Of a stretch of 64,000 nucleotides of DNA, positions 28,701-36,613 are shown piece by piece (within the stretch, counting starts at the first letter, position 1; each line of letters starts with the position of its first letter). A model generated the notes under the pieces. It was given only the letters and a program-made list of their open reading frames with translations. It made no database searches and was not told where the DNA came from. The translations under genes were made by a program, and so were the position numbers. Origin of the DNA: Streptomyces sp. NBC_00377 (GTDB lineage Bacteria; Actinomycetota; Actinomycetes; Streptomycetales; Streptomycetaceae); assembly GCF_036075115.1 (NCBI RefSeq), contig NZ_CP107958.1, positions 3,162,001 through 3,226,000 on the forward strand. The letters are read 5' to 3'.

Positions 28701-29256
28701 GTTCGAGTGGGGCGGGCAGCACGGGGGCAGCGGGTACGCCCACCGGCAGCGCGGCGGCCCGTCCCGCGCCGCGTGAGCGCGGCGCCCCGTCCGGCGGCAC
28801 CGGGTACAGGCTCACCCGCCCGTCGGCCCCCACGTCCTGCGGCGGCCGCGGCGGCCGCTCGGGCCTTTCACCCTCCGGACGCCCGTCCGCACCGCTGCCG
28901 TGCGTCCCGTCGAGCCGGGGTACGGGGCGTTTGCCGGTCCTGGCGGGCGGGTCCTCCGGCTCGGGGTCCTCCACCGGCCGGGTCCACCGCGCCAGCCAGA
29001 GCGCGTCGCAGAGCTGGGGTACGTCCGGATCGAGTCCGACCTCACGCAACCGCGCGACGAGTTCGGCAAGCGGATCACGACCGCCCGCCCCGGCAACCGG
29101 GCCGCCATCGGCCGCACCCGGACCGCCCGGGACGCCCTCGGACGGGACGGGGCCCGCGACGCCGGGGCGGCTGCCGTCGGCCGGACCGGCGCCGGGGGCG
29201 CCGGAGCGGCGGCCGTCCGGCGGGACGGGGCCGTGACGGGCCGCTGCGTCGGGCAT
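25777..29256 (-). CDS. vWA-domain / SAV_2336-like conflict-system protein
   Basis: 1159 residues. A Gly/Pro-rich, disordered N-terminus is followed by an SAV_2336-like helical segment (LAELVARLREVGLDPDVPQL, about 65-85). Then comes a von Willebrand A fold with the MIDAS motif LVLDASSSMRVW near residue 237 and IVIFVSDCAGPLW. The remaining half is helical, Arg/Ala-rich and repeat-like, consistent with TPRs. It fits the vWA member of vWA-MoxR-VMAP ternary systems, where it is thought to bridge the AAA+ ATPase and the effector. Start ATG 29256 (GAGGTGAGGG upstream), 7 nt after the ATPase stop; an upstream start is possible but unsupported. Confidence 0.83.
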   Translation of the reverse strand: MPDAAARHGPVPPDGRRSGAPGAGPADGSRPGVAGPVPSEGVPGGPGAADGGPVAGAGGRDPLAELVARLREVGLDPDVPQLCDALWLARWTRPVEDPEPEDPPARTGKRPVPRLDGTHGSGADGRPEGERPERPPRPPQDVGADGRVSLYPVPPDGAPRSRGAGRAAALPVGVPAAPVLPAPLELQRALRRLQRYRSPAPPLRMRLDETATAERSAQAGGLILPVHRAVTRRDARLQLVLDASSSMRVWDRLFVELQQVFGQLGAFSDIQVSHLHQGPDGEPAVSRSPDAYAAPLHSADRLSDPTGRRIVIFVSDCAGPLWHSGHAHRLLHQLSRQGPVAVLQPLPQRLWNRTRLPVVFCRLSRGETLGGAAALRVRTPVGVPAEIRRGALPVPVLPPEPVALGAWAALLSGAGAGSVPGAVGWVRADQPPAPAARAHRRRTPFERVSRFTSSASPAAGRLAVYLAAAPLCLPVMQLVQRTMLPDSGPAELAEVLVGGLVTRASEEYADDGAQWYRIEPDVRDALLSRLGRDEAMLVLKHCSEYIEQRFGKGGPNFPALALAQLGAGGTGRPYAPGADRTGGDHGGNGEEAPVPQPFAEVAARVLRRFMPLPEQFETYGARTGQGPAADRPTHQAVRRARALIERFDGEGMIQDVIDAVQLLRGATERESTAADPELWAEYAHCTLRLWEVQGGDELLQEAEAAAERATAHPGRLRERAVLARVLHAAATDRRRRGDRSAALDLLRRADREYAVACAAPGLGEEQALRLTLERVGALEAQWRLGGDSALLQGAVGMLEAFADVWPDRRLRPPALPLEHGRILLRLSGATADPDQARLYAEQGAQSLRDALDTDPEPYTAESARARVRVLLDLVDALLQAGGPLDDAQDRVDEALALVRDQGRRASLLARAGRIAVARHAESGEPAELETAADRFAQAAQRMSRDAPAHADVLAEWGEALLRLAGLQSGARARDALSRAIRVLRDCRMETPAGSPRVAHRLLLLGRALMLRYRARGDRVDLREAEHLFGLAAADAEDPLLAARCRLELGQVQFEAYRSLRRPARLDLAVDAFRDAAESAREAEGVAETDRRRREAVQAGAQAHHWRGMSYEAAARPRAARDAYRAARVEWSRLPEGSLVADGPTPAGTAERLAELERVT

Positions 29257-29263
29257 CAGGCCC

Positions 29264-30286
29264 TCACCTCGGGCGGTCGAGTCGCTGGATGAGCAGGTCG
29301 GCCAGGCGGTCACGACTGGGCGGCGCGGCCGCGTCGGTGAGGTAGATCGCGTTCAGCAGCTGGTCGGCCGCGAGGAGTTCACTGCGCGACCGCTCGAGGA
29401 ACCGCGTGATCAGATCGTCCCCCGCGCGCGCCGCCTCGTCCCCGAGATGCGCGCGTACGAAGGTGGCGAGCCGGTTGTGGTCGGGGCGCCCCAGTTCCAG
29501 GTGGATGCACCGGCGCATCAGCGGGGCCGGGAAATCGCGCTCCCCGTTGCTCGTGAGCACGACGAACGGGAAGGCACGGCAGCGCACCCGGCCGTCCCGC
29601 ACCCGGACCTTCACACCGTCGGCGGTCAGCACCTCCGCCTCGCCGTCGGGCAGCCGGTCGGCGATGCGCTCCAGCTCGGGGATCGCGAACTCGCCCTCCT
29701 CCAGCACGTTCAGCAGGTCGTTGGGCAGGTCGATGTCGCTCTTGTCCAGCTCGTCGATGAGCAGCACGCGCGGGGTGTCGGAGGGCAGCAGCGCGGTGCC
29801 GAGCGGTCCCAGACGGATATAGCTGCCGATCCCCTCGACCGCGCCCGGTGAGCCCGCCGCCGACCCGAATCCGCCCTGCGCGGCGATCTGCACGTCCTGG
29901 AGCCGGGCGATCGCGTCGTAGTGGTAGAGCCCGTCCTGGAGCGCGGAACGGCTGACGACGGACCAGCGCAGCACGTTGCCGAGGCCGAGTTCGTACGCCA
30001 CCGAGTGCGCGAGCGTGCTCTTGCCCGCGCCGGGGCTGCCCGTGACGAGCAGGGGGCGGCGCAGATAGAGCGCCGCGTTGATCATCTCCAGCTCCTCGGC
30101 GCCCGGCCGGTGCAGTTCCGCCAGGTGCCGGTGCGCGCCGAGCCTGCGGTCCTCGGACCCGTCGCCGGTGCGCGCCGCGTCCCGGCTGGTGAAGTCGCGC
30201 CAGGGGGGCGGATCGGGCAACCGCTCGATCCCGTCGTGCGGTTCGCCTGCGCCTCGGTAGATGAGCCACTCACTGGATTCGGTCAT
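29264..30286 (-). CDS. MoxR-type AAA+ ATPase
   Basis: 340 residues. Walker A GSPGAGKST near residue 80, Walker B LLIDELDKSDID near 173, sensor-1 VVLTSNGERDFP near 235, an Arg-finger region PLMRRCIHLEL and a C-terminal lid. MoxR ATPases form hexamers that remodel or load a vWA partner, here the next gene. In ternary conflict systems this pair controls the VMAP effector in an NTP-dependent manner. Start ATG 30286 has GAGGA about 8 nt upstream. A 110-nt gap separates it from the VMAP gene. Confidence 0.9.
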   Translation of the reverse strand: MTESSEWLIYRGAGEPHDGIERLPDPPPWRDFTSRDAARTGDGSEDRRLGAHRHLAELHRPGAEELEMINAALYLRRPLLVTGSPGAGKSTLAHSVAYELGLGNVLRWSVVSRSALQDGLYHYDAIARLQDVQIAAQGGFGSAAGSPGAVEGIGSYIRLGPLGTALLPSDTPRVLLIDELDKSDIDLPNDLLNVLEEGEFAIPELERIADRLPDGEAEVLTADGVKVRVRDGRVRCRAFPFVVLTSNGERDFPAPLMRRCIHLELGRPDHNRLATFVRAHLGDEAARAGDDLITRFLERSRSELLAADQLLNAIYLTDAAAPPSRDRLADLLIQRLDRPR

Positions 30287-30396
30287 GATCCGGTCCTCGT
30301 CACTCGTCCACCGCCGCGGCACGTCCGAACGTGCCTCACGTTATCCATCCTGAGGGTGCCTGGTAAGGGGCCTACGAGCCCTGCCGGCAGGTGGGT

Positions 30397-32634
30397 TCAA
30401 GGGGCCTCCAGCAGGTCACCCGTTCCGGGGAGCGGCTGGTGGGGATCGTCGTACAGCAGGGCCACGCCGTCGGCCCAGAAGGACTCCGTGCGGCCCTCGC
30501 GCAGCCGCATCCGGAGGTCGTGCACGGCCTCCGGCAGGTACTGCGCGCTGGGCGGTTCGGCGATCCCGTCGATCGTGCCGCGGTGGAACTCCCCGCAGAC
30601 GGCGTCGGCCCGGCCGTGCCGCCGGCGCCACAGGGCCACGCCGTAGCCGCCGAGGACGATCCGGGTGAGCGCCTCCGCGTCGTCCTCGTAGCGCAGGTCG
30701 CCGTAGCGGCAGAGCACCGGGACGGTGCCGTGCGACAGCGCCCGCAACTGCTCCACCGTCGGCAGGGGTTTACGCAACCCCTCGTCGCAGTCCAGGACTT
30801 CGGCCCTGCCCGGGTGCGCGTGCAGCCAGCGCCAACGGGCCCGGCGCTCCGCGTCCAAGTCGTCGGGATCATCCGGGTCGCCGAAACCCTCCGGGTCGCC
30901 CGCGTCCGCCGCGCCCTGTGTGCCCTGCGCGCCACACCCGTCGGCCGCACCGCCGGAGCCGTCCGGTTCTCCCCCGCCCCGCGCCGCGCCCGGGCCGAAG
31001 GGATCCAGGTCGTACGGGCCGAACGCCTCGTCGGGCAGCCGGTCGCGGTCGGCACAGCGCACGACGACCGGGCGCAGCGCGCCCAACGGGGCCTCGTCCG
31101 GCGACAGCCGCCAGTTGTCGACCTCCAGGCCGAGCAGCGCATGGGGCAGCGCCACCTGGAGGAGCGCGGGCCTGCCCGGCTCGTCGCAGTGGCGGAACGC
31201 CTCCCCGAGCGGGCCGGCGAGATGCACGGGCAGCTCGGCCAGGGGCGTGCGCTCCGCCTCGTGCAGCCGGACCGCCTCCCCGCCGGGCGCGGCCACGCAG
31301 ACCGACCAGTCGCAGCGGTCCGGCTCCCAACCGCGGAGCACCACTTCGAGCAGCGCGGAGGGCCGTGCCGCGCTGCCGACGGCACGGGCACGCGCGTGTG
31401 CGCCGGACCGTCCCCGCCGGCGCAGCCGCTCGATCCGCTGCTCGGCCAGACCCGACCGGTAGCGGACGCTCAACCGCTGCGCGGCCTGCCACACCCACAC
31501 CCACAGCGCCTTCTCGGCGTCCGGGGTGCTGGGCACGACGAAGGGGCGCGGAGCGGACATCGCCCGCATCGCGTAGTCGAGGACGAGCTCCAGCGCCCCG
31601 TCGTCACTCGCGCTCTCGTACAGCGCTCCGAGGCCGTCCCGCCAGCCGCGCGGCGCGGGCAGCGGGGTGAGGGTCTGAAAATCCGGGAGGGAGTCGAGGA
31701 TGTCCAGCAGGCCGCGGGTGCTTTCGGGCGGCGGGAGTTCGGCGAGCCGGCCCAGCAGCTGGATCCGCTCGTCCGGGCTGAGCGTACGGCCCGGCCGCGC
31801 GCCCAGTCGGCCCTGTACGTCGGTCCAGGTCTGCCGCCGGGACGCCGGGTGGCGCTGCCGGTCGCGGTGGTAGCGGTCGTGGGCGTGGAACACCGCCTGG
31901 TAGAGGTCGCTGTGCTCGGCCGGCACCGCCTCCGGCGGTACCCGCAGGGTGCGCAGCTGCTCGATGCCGGTCGAGGTGCCGCCGGGCCGGTGGTCCGAGC
32001 GCGCCTTGAGCACGCCGATCACCTCGCCGCGCACCGGGTCGATCACCGGCCCGCCCGAGACGCCGTACGGCAGGTCGTTGTCGCCCAGCCGCATCTGCAC
32101 GTCCGACGACCAGCCGCCGATGGTGCCCTGCACCGTGAGCGTGCCGTCCAGGACCTGTAAGCGGCCCTCGTTCTCCGTCCAGCCGGCGTACAGCACCCGG
32201 CCTTCGCCGTAGTACGCCGCCGGACGCTCGGAGACGTACACGCACTCGTGGTCGTCGACAGGTTCGGTCAGCTGGACCAGGGCCAGGTCAGGAGCGGGCC
32301 AGTTACCGGCGGGCAGGGTCCCCTCCGCGCGGTCGGCCCGGTCGGGAAGTGTCGCCACCACCCGCCCGGGGGCGGTGGACGTGCCCCGCCCCGGTGCCGT
32401 CTCATACACCACGGCGACCTCGCCCCCTTCCCCGCCGCAGGCCACGTGTGCGCAGGTCAGAACCCAGTTCGGGGCGATGAAGAAGCCGCTCCCGAGGAAT
32501 GTGCCGGGCTCCTCCAGGGCATACCCGACGACCGGGCGATGAATGCGCACGGTCGCCGCCACGACGAGTCCACGCAGTGCACGACGGGCCGCATCGAGCG
32601 CGTTCGATGCGCCCGGGGCGTGCCCGCCCGTCAT
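30397..32634 (-). CDS. Trypsin-like VMAP protein (vWA-MoxR-associated)
   Basis: 745 residues. The N-terminal chymotrypsin-fold protease has a complete triad: His in LTCAHVACG near 61, Asp in PDLALVQL near 116, Ser in YGVSGGPVIDP near 191. No signal peptide, so it is probably cytosolic. A helical middle follows, then a VMAP-C-like domain (LRWGG-type strands, ending ESFWADGVALLYDDPHQPLP). An acidic Gly/Asp-rich insert lies near 560-600. VMAP proteins are the predicted effectors or adaptors of the ternary system, with the protease as the likely executing part. It overlaps the upstream gene by ATGA. Confidence 0.87.
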   Translation of the reverse strand: MTGGHAPGASNALDAARRALRGLVVAATVRIHRPVVGYALEEPGTFLGSGFFIAPNWVLTCAHVACGGEGGEVAVVYETAPGRGTSTAPGRVVATLPDRADRAEGTLPAGNWPAPDLALVQLTEPVDDHECVYVSERPAAYYGEGRVLYAGWTENEGRLQVLDGTLTVQGTIGGWSSDVQMRLGDNDLPYGVSGGPVIDPVRGEVIGVLKARSDHRPGGTSTGIEQLRTLRVPPEAVPAEHSDLYQAVFHAHDRYHRDRQRHPASRRQTWTDVQGRLGARPGRTLSPDERIQLLGRLAELPPPESTRGLLDILDSLPDFQTLTPLPAPRGWRDGLGALYESASDDGALELVLDYAMRAMSAPRPFVVPSTPDAEKALWVWVWQAAQRLSVRYRSGLAEQRIERLRRRGRSGAHARARAVGSAARPSALLEVVLRGWEPDRCDWSVCVAAPGGEAVRLHEAERTPLAELPVHLAGPLGEAFRHCDEPGRPALLQVALPHALLGLEVDNWRLSPDEAPLGALRPVVVRCADRDRLPDEAFGPYDLDPFGPGAARGGGEPDGSGGAADGCGAQGTQGAADAGDPEGFGDPDDPDDLDAERRARWRWLHAHPGRAEVLDCDEGLRKPLPTVEQLRALSHGTVPVLCRYGDLRYEDDAEALTRIVLGGYGVALWRRRHGRADAVCGEFHRGTIDGIAEPPSAQYLPEAVHDLRMRLREGRTESFWADGVALLYDDPHQPLPGTGDLLEAP

Positions 32635-33440
32635 GCCCCGCCCCCACCCGCGGTGCCGTCGGCACCCCCGTGCATCGGCGCGCCGGGAGACGCGCCCGCG
32701 CGCCCGCCCCCGCCGGACGACACTCCACCACGCGCGCGTGAACAGGGTGCGGGAGACACGGGCGCGCCGAGGGCCGGTGGGGGTGGGGGCGCGCCGGGAG
32801 CGGGTGGCGGCGTGCCCGGAGCCGACGGGGGCATACCGGGAGCCGGCGGGGGTGTGCGGGGGTTCCCCGGCGGTGCCGGTGGCTGCCCATCGAGGGCCGG
32901 GTGCGGCGGGGCTGCACCGGGAGCCGGTGGCGGGGTGCCCGGAGCCGACGGGGGTGTGCGGGGGTTCCGCGGCGGTGTGCCCGTAGCCGACGGGGGCGTA
33001 CCGGGAGCCGGCGGGGACGTAGGGGGGTTCCGCGGCGGTGCCGGTGGCTGCCCATCGAGGGCCGGGTGCGGCGGGGGTGCATCCGGGTCCGGTGGGCCGT
33101 TGTGCCAGGTGAGGGTGACCGTGATGCCGGCCTTGGCCTCTCCGTCGGCGAGCAGGCCCACGACCTTCCCGGCCTTGGCGGTCAGCTCGATGCCGAACTC
33201 GACGCTCACCTCGTCGGGCCGCACCGCGCGCAGCGGTTCCGCCAGTGACCGCGCGACCCCCGTGACGAGCCCGTGCAGGCTCTCCACGCTCGCCTCCACC
33301 CGCTCGGCGAACCCGGTGTCGCTGTACGACAGCCGCCCGGACGGCGCGGTCAGCTCCCCCGCCCCCGAGATCCGGGCCCAGACGGGCGTCCCGTCCGGCA
33401 GCGCGATGCGCGCCACCCGCGTCACGTCCTCACCGCTCAT
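32631..33440 (-). CDS. CU044_2847-family (trypsin-co-occurring) protein with Pro-rich tail
   Basis: 269 residues. The first 110 residues match the small CU044_2847/Trypco1 type: VARIALPDGTPVWARISGAG, then EVSVEFGIELTAKAGKVVGL and GITVTLTWHN, the usual strand layout. These domains almost always sit next to trypsin-like VMAP proteases. Here a 150-residue tail of PPAPG/TPPS repeats ending in Gly/Ala is added, far longer than the typical protein. Start ATG 33440 has GGGGAG upstream. It is the first gene of the conflict/RiPP run and overlaps the protease gene by 4 nt. Confidence 0.83.
   Translation of the reverse strand: MSGEDVTRVARIALPDGTPVWARISGAGELTAPSGRLSYSDTGFAERVEASVESLHGLVTGVARSLAEPLRAVRPDEVSVEFGIELTAKAGKVVGLLADGEAKAGITVTLTWHNGPPDPDAPPPHPALDGQPPAPPRNPPTSPPAPGTPPSATGTPPRNPRTPPSAPGTPPPAPGAAPPHPALDGQPPAPPGNPRTPPPAPGMPPSAPGTPPPAPGAPPPPPALGAPVSPAPCSRARGGVSSGGGGRAGASPGAPMHGGADGTAGGGGA
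32745..33095. repeat. Coding repeat array in the Pro-rich tail
   Basis: GC-rich imperfect repeats. The block GGTGGCTGCCCATCGAGGGC (first 20 nt of a longer unit) occurs near 32877 and again near 33043. Multiple GGGGGCGTACCGGGAGCCGG-like units lie between. The array encodes the PPxPG tail of the Trypco1-like protein and is expected to vary in length between strains. Confidence 0.7.
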
Positions 33441-33676
33441 GGCACTCCCCCGTTCTCCCGGTCCCCCCGGACCGGCTCACTCCGGTGCGCAGACCGGCCA
33501 CAGGTTCCCGGCCCTGCGAGGGTCCCGGCGGCCCGTGGGACGCCGTCCCCTGCGCCTATCCTTTTCCTGTCCCCTCCCCCACAGGAGAGCGGAACTCTTC
33601 CTCCCCTCGCAGGAACAAGGGTCCTTCCCCCGAGGGGGGATCCCTATCCCTGCGACAGACCCACGGAGCACGATCC

Positions 33677-33856
33677 ATGTACTTCACCGATCGCGGAATC
33701 GAGGAACTCGAGAAGCGGCGCGGCGAGGAGGAGGTCACCTTCGAGTGGCTCGCCGAGCAGTTGCGGACGTTCGTCGACCTGAATCCGGACTTCGAGGTGC
33801 CGGTGGAGCGGCTGGCGACCTGGCTGGCGCGGCTGGACGACGAGGACGACGAGTAG
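33677..33856 (+). CDS. DUF6104-type small acidic protein
   Basis: 59 residues, MYFTDRGIEELEKRRGEEEV at the start, ending LDDEDDE. It is a single-domain, strongly acidic helical protein that I recognise from memory as a conserved Streptomyces family (DUF6104). No catalytic motif; function unknown. Start ATG 33677 with GGAG 8 nt upstream. A longer in-frame reading upstream is not supported. A near-perfect terminator follows at 33877-33908. Divergent from the conflict/RiPP run. Confidence 0.85.
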   Translation: MYFTDRGIEELEKRRGEEEVTFEWLAEQLRTFVDLNPDFEVPVERLATWLARLDDEDDE

Positions 33857-33876
33857 CCGTTCGCGGCGGGTCCGTA

Positions 33877-33908
33877 CGGAAGGGGCGCCCCACGGGGCGC
33901 CCCTTCCG
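33877..33908 (+). terminator. 15-bp perfect terminator hairpin
   Basis: CGGAAGGGGCGCCCC (33877-33891) pairs with GGGGCGCCCCTTCCG (33894-33908) over a 2-nt loop, 20 nt past the stop of the DUF6104 gene. Confidence 0.85.
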
Positions 33909-34046
33909 CGTGCACGGGACGACTCACCGGACGGTCACCGGGACGGGCGGCGCGGCCGGGACGGGGGCGGCGCGGCCGAACGTGACAGCCGGACACGTGA
34001 CAGCCGGCGGGACAGCAGCCGGGGGTGCGGCCCCCGAACGAGTGGC

Positions 34047-34100
34047 TTGACTTTCGAGGTCCGCGATATATCGTGTTTTACCAGAGACGCGATATTGCGT
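34047..34100 (+). promoter_or_regulatory. Promoter and probable PadR operators of the DUF4097-padR operon
   Basis: TTGACT (34047-34052), 16 nt, TATCGT (34069-34074) form a promoter. CGATATATCG (34064-34073) is a 10-bp palindrome over the -10. A second site, ACGCGATATTGCGT (34087-34100, one mismatch from a palindrome), lies 26 bp downstream. Both share GCGATAT. The position suggests autorepression by the PadR protein encoded in the operon. Confidence 0.6.
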
Positions 34101-34143
34101 GTCCTGTCACTGCCGTGGCAGCGCCATGGAGGAGGTCCGCACC

Positions 34144-35265
34144 ATGCCCGAATGGTCCGTCGCCGAGCCGAGGAAGCTCTCCTTCGACGAGCCCGTGAGC
34201 GAACTGCACGTGCGCATCGTCGACGGCACCGTGAACGTCGTGGGCACGGAAGAGGGTCCCGCCCGCCTGGAGGTCTCGCGGATCGAGGGGCCTCCCCTGG
34301 TGGTGAGCCACCGCGACGGGAACCTGACGGTGGCGTACGAGGACCTGCCCTGGAAGGGCTTCCTCAAGTGGCTCGACCGCAAGGGCTGGCGGCGCAGCGC
34401 CGTGGTCTCGCTGGCCGTGCCGGCCGGCACCCGCGTCGAGGTGGGTGTCGTGAGCGCCGGGGCGGTGGTCTCCGGCATCGACGGCCACGCGGAGGTGAAG
34501 GGCGTCAACGGGGACACGACCCTGGTGGGGCTCGCCGGCCCGGTGCGCGCCGACACCGTCTCCGGGAGCGTGGAGGCCCAGGCCCTCACCGGCGACCTGC
34601 GCTTCAACTCCGTGTCCGGCGACCTGACCGTGGTCGAGGCGGGCTCCTCCGTGAAGGCCGACTCCGTGAGCGGGTCGATGATCGTCGACCTCGACCCGAC
34701 CAGCCGCCCCACGACCGTCGACCTGACGAGCGTCTCGGGCGAGATCGCCATCCGGCTCCCCCACCCGGCCGACGCGCGCGTGGAGGCGAGCACCGCGAGC
34801 GGCTCCGTTTCCAACGCCTTCGAGAACCTCCGGGTGAGCGGCCTGTGGGGCGCCAAGCGCATCACCGGCCGCCTGGGCGCGGGCAACGGCACGCTGAAGG
34901 CGACGACGGTCTCCGGCTCGATCGCCCTCCTGCGAAGGCCACCCGCGGACGACACCCTGGACGGGGCGACGGACGGCGCCCGGACCGACGCGCACGAGGC
35001 GCAGCCGGCTACGGGAGCCACGGCCCCCACGACCGCGGCCACGGGCTCCCCCGCAGCACCGGCAGCACCGGCCCCGGAGTCGGCGGCGAGCGCGGACCCG
35101 GCCCCGACCCCGGCCACCGCGGCGGAACCGGCGAACGGAGCCCGCGCCGGTCGGCCCACCGGCCCGGGGGACAATGCCGCTTCCGGCCCGGGCGTCGAGA
35201 GCTCCTCCGTCGAGGGCCCCTCCGCCGACCCGGCCGACAGCACGACCGACAAGAAGGTGCTCTGA
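34144..35265 (+). CDS. DUF4097-family beta-strand repeat protein
   Basis: 373 residues. The first 270 are a DUF4097-type right-handed beta structure built of repeats such as TVSGSVEAQ, SVSGDLTV, SVSGSMIV, SVSGEIAI, TASGSVSN and TVSGSIALL. The last 100 residues are Ala/Pro/Thr-rich and disordered. There is no signal peptide, so it is probably cytosolic. Start ATG 34144 has GGAGGAGG 6 nt upstream. A PadR regulator gene begins 1 nt after its stop. The pairing of DUF4097 proteins with PadR or membrane DUF1700-type regulators is common in envelope-stress loci; molecular role unknown. Confidence 0.87.
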   Translation: MPEWSVAEPRKLSFDEPVSELHVRIVDGTVNVVGTEEGPARLEVSRIEGPPLVVSHRDGNLTVAYEDLPWKGFLKWLDRKGWRRSAVVSLAVPAGTRVEVGVVSAGAVVSGIDGHAEVKGVNGDTTLVGLAGPVRADTVSGSVEAQALTGDLRFNSVSGDLTVVEAGSSVKADSVSGSMIVDLDPTSRPTTVDLTSVSGEIAIRLPHPADARVEASTASGSVSNAFENLRVSGLWGAKRITGRLGAGNGTLKATTVSGSIALLRRPPADDTLDGATDGARTDAHEAQPATGATAPTTAATGSPAAPAAPAPESAASADPAPTPATAAEPANGARAGRPTGPGDNAASGPGVESSSVEGPSADPADSTTDKKVL

Positions 35266-35266
35266 T

Positions 35267-36394
35267 ATGCCTCCCGTCTTCGCCCACGGCCGTCTCCGTC
35301 TCTACCTGCTGAAACTGCTGGACGAAGCACCGCGCCACGGCTACGAGGTGATCCGCCTCCTCGAGGAACGCTTCCAGGGGCTGTACGCGCCGTCGGCGGG
35401 CACCGTCTACCCGCGACTGGCCAAGCTGGAGGCCGAGGGTCTGGTCACCCACACCACCGAGGGCGGCCGCAAGGTGTACGCCATCACCGACGCGGGCCGG
35501 GCCGAACTGGCGGACCGCAGCGGCGAACTCGCCGACCTGGAACTGGAGATCCGGGAGTCGGTCGCCGAGCTGGCCGCCGAGATCCGGGCCGACGTACGCG
35601 GAGCGGCGGGTGATCTGCGGCGCGAGATGCGGGCGGCAGCCACCGAGGCCCGCACGGGCGGCACAGCGGGTTCCGCAGGGCACGGCGCGCAGGGCGAGTA
35701 CGCGGACCACGGGGAGTTCGGCGACAACGAGGCGTGGCGTGCCGCCAAGGAGGAGATGCGCCGCGTCAAGCAGGAGTGGAAGGAACAGGCCCGCCGGGCC
35801 AAGGACGAGAGCCGCCGCGCCCGCGAGGAGGCCCAGCGCGCCCGCCGCCAGGCCAAGGAGGCCCAGGAGCGGGCCCGTAGCCAGGCCCAGGAAGAGGTGC
35901 AGCGCATCGCGCGCCGGGTCCAGGAACAGGTCCAGGACCATTTCACCCGGGGCGACTGGCCGACCGGCGTCCGGGAGGGCCTGACGGAACTCGCCAAGGA
36001 GTTCGGCGAGTTCGGCAAGGACTTCGGAAGTCAGTACGGCAAGGACTTCGGCTTCGGCCGCGCCGGCACGACGGCCGCGAAGCCGGCGGAGCGAACCGGG
36101 TCGCCGGGCCCGACGGGCCCGACATCCTCGACGGGTTCGGCGGCGACCACGCGTCCGGAATACTCGAGCACCCCGGAGGATTTCCCCGCCGGGTACGAGC
36201 CGGCCTGGGCCCATGAGGACACCGGCGGCGATCCGAGCCGCGACCTGGACCGCCTCCTCGACCGCTTCCGGGACGACATCCGCGACGCGGCCCGCGATCA
36301 CGGCGTCACCGCGGACCAACTCCGCGAAGCACGCCGTCACCTGTCCACCGCGGCCGCGCACATCGGCGTGATACTGCGGGTCCCGAAGCCCTGA
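35267..36394 (+). CDS. PadR-family regulator with long coiled-coil extension
   Basis: 375 residues. The N-terminal PadR winged helix (about 1-85) contains LYLLKLLDEAPRHGYEVIRL and GTVYPRLAKLEAEGLV. Unlike the usual 110-200 aa PadR, it continues into a charged coiled coil (EMRRVKQEWKEQARRAKDES and repeats of AREEAQRARRQAKEA, about 160-225). A Gly/Phe-rich GEFGKDFG segment and a conserved C-terminal helix pair ending HIGVILRVPKP complete it. It is coupled to the DUF4097 gene. Likely represses its own operon at the CGATAT sites; the extension may sense or bind the DUF4097 partner. Confidence 0.87.
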   Translation: MPPVFAHGRLRLYLLKLLDEAPRHGYEVIRLLEERFQGLYAPSAGTVYPRLAKLEAEGLVTHTTEGGRKVYAITDAGRAELADRSGELADLELEIRESVAELAAEIRADVRGAAGDLRREMRAAATEARTGGTAGSAGHGAQGEYADHGEFGDNEAWRAAKEEMRRVKQEWKEQARRAKDESRRAREEAQRARRQAKEAQERARSQAQEEVQRIARRVQEQVQDHFTRGDWPTGVREGLTELAKEFGEFGKDFGSQYGKDFGFGRAGTTAAKPAERTGSPGPTGPTSSTGSAATTRPEYSSTPEDFPAGYEPAWAHEDTGGDPSRDLDRLLDRFRDDIRDAARDHGVTADQLREARRHLSTAAAHIGVILRVPKP

Positions 36395-36476
36395 CGTCGC
36401 CACCCGGCGAAGGCCGCACCCGAGGCCCTCTCCGGGGCGGGCCGGAGGGCGGGAAGGCCGCAGGGAGCCCCTCCCT

Positions 36477-36549
36477 CCGGGGAAGCGGCACCCATCCAGC
36501 CGGCTGAGCGGGCCGGAAGGCGCCCTCCCCCGCCGGGGAAGCGGCACCC
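36477..36549. repeat. 17-bp direct repeat pair
   Basis: CCGGGGAAGCGGCACCC occurs at 36477-36493 and 36533-36549, 56 bp apart, in the gap between the convergent padR and Clp-N genes. No coding potential; probably a local duplication. Confidence 0.7.
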
Positions 36550-36613
36550 TCCTGGCCGCCGGGCCCGGGTTTCCGAACCCTCGGCCAGAAGGGGCCGGCC
36601 CTGGCCCTCCCGC

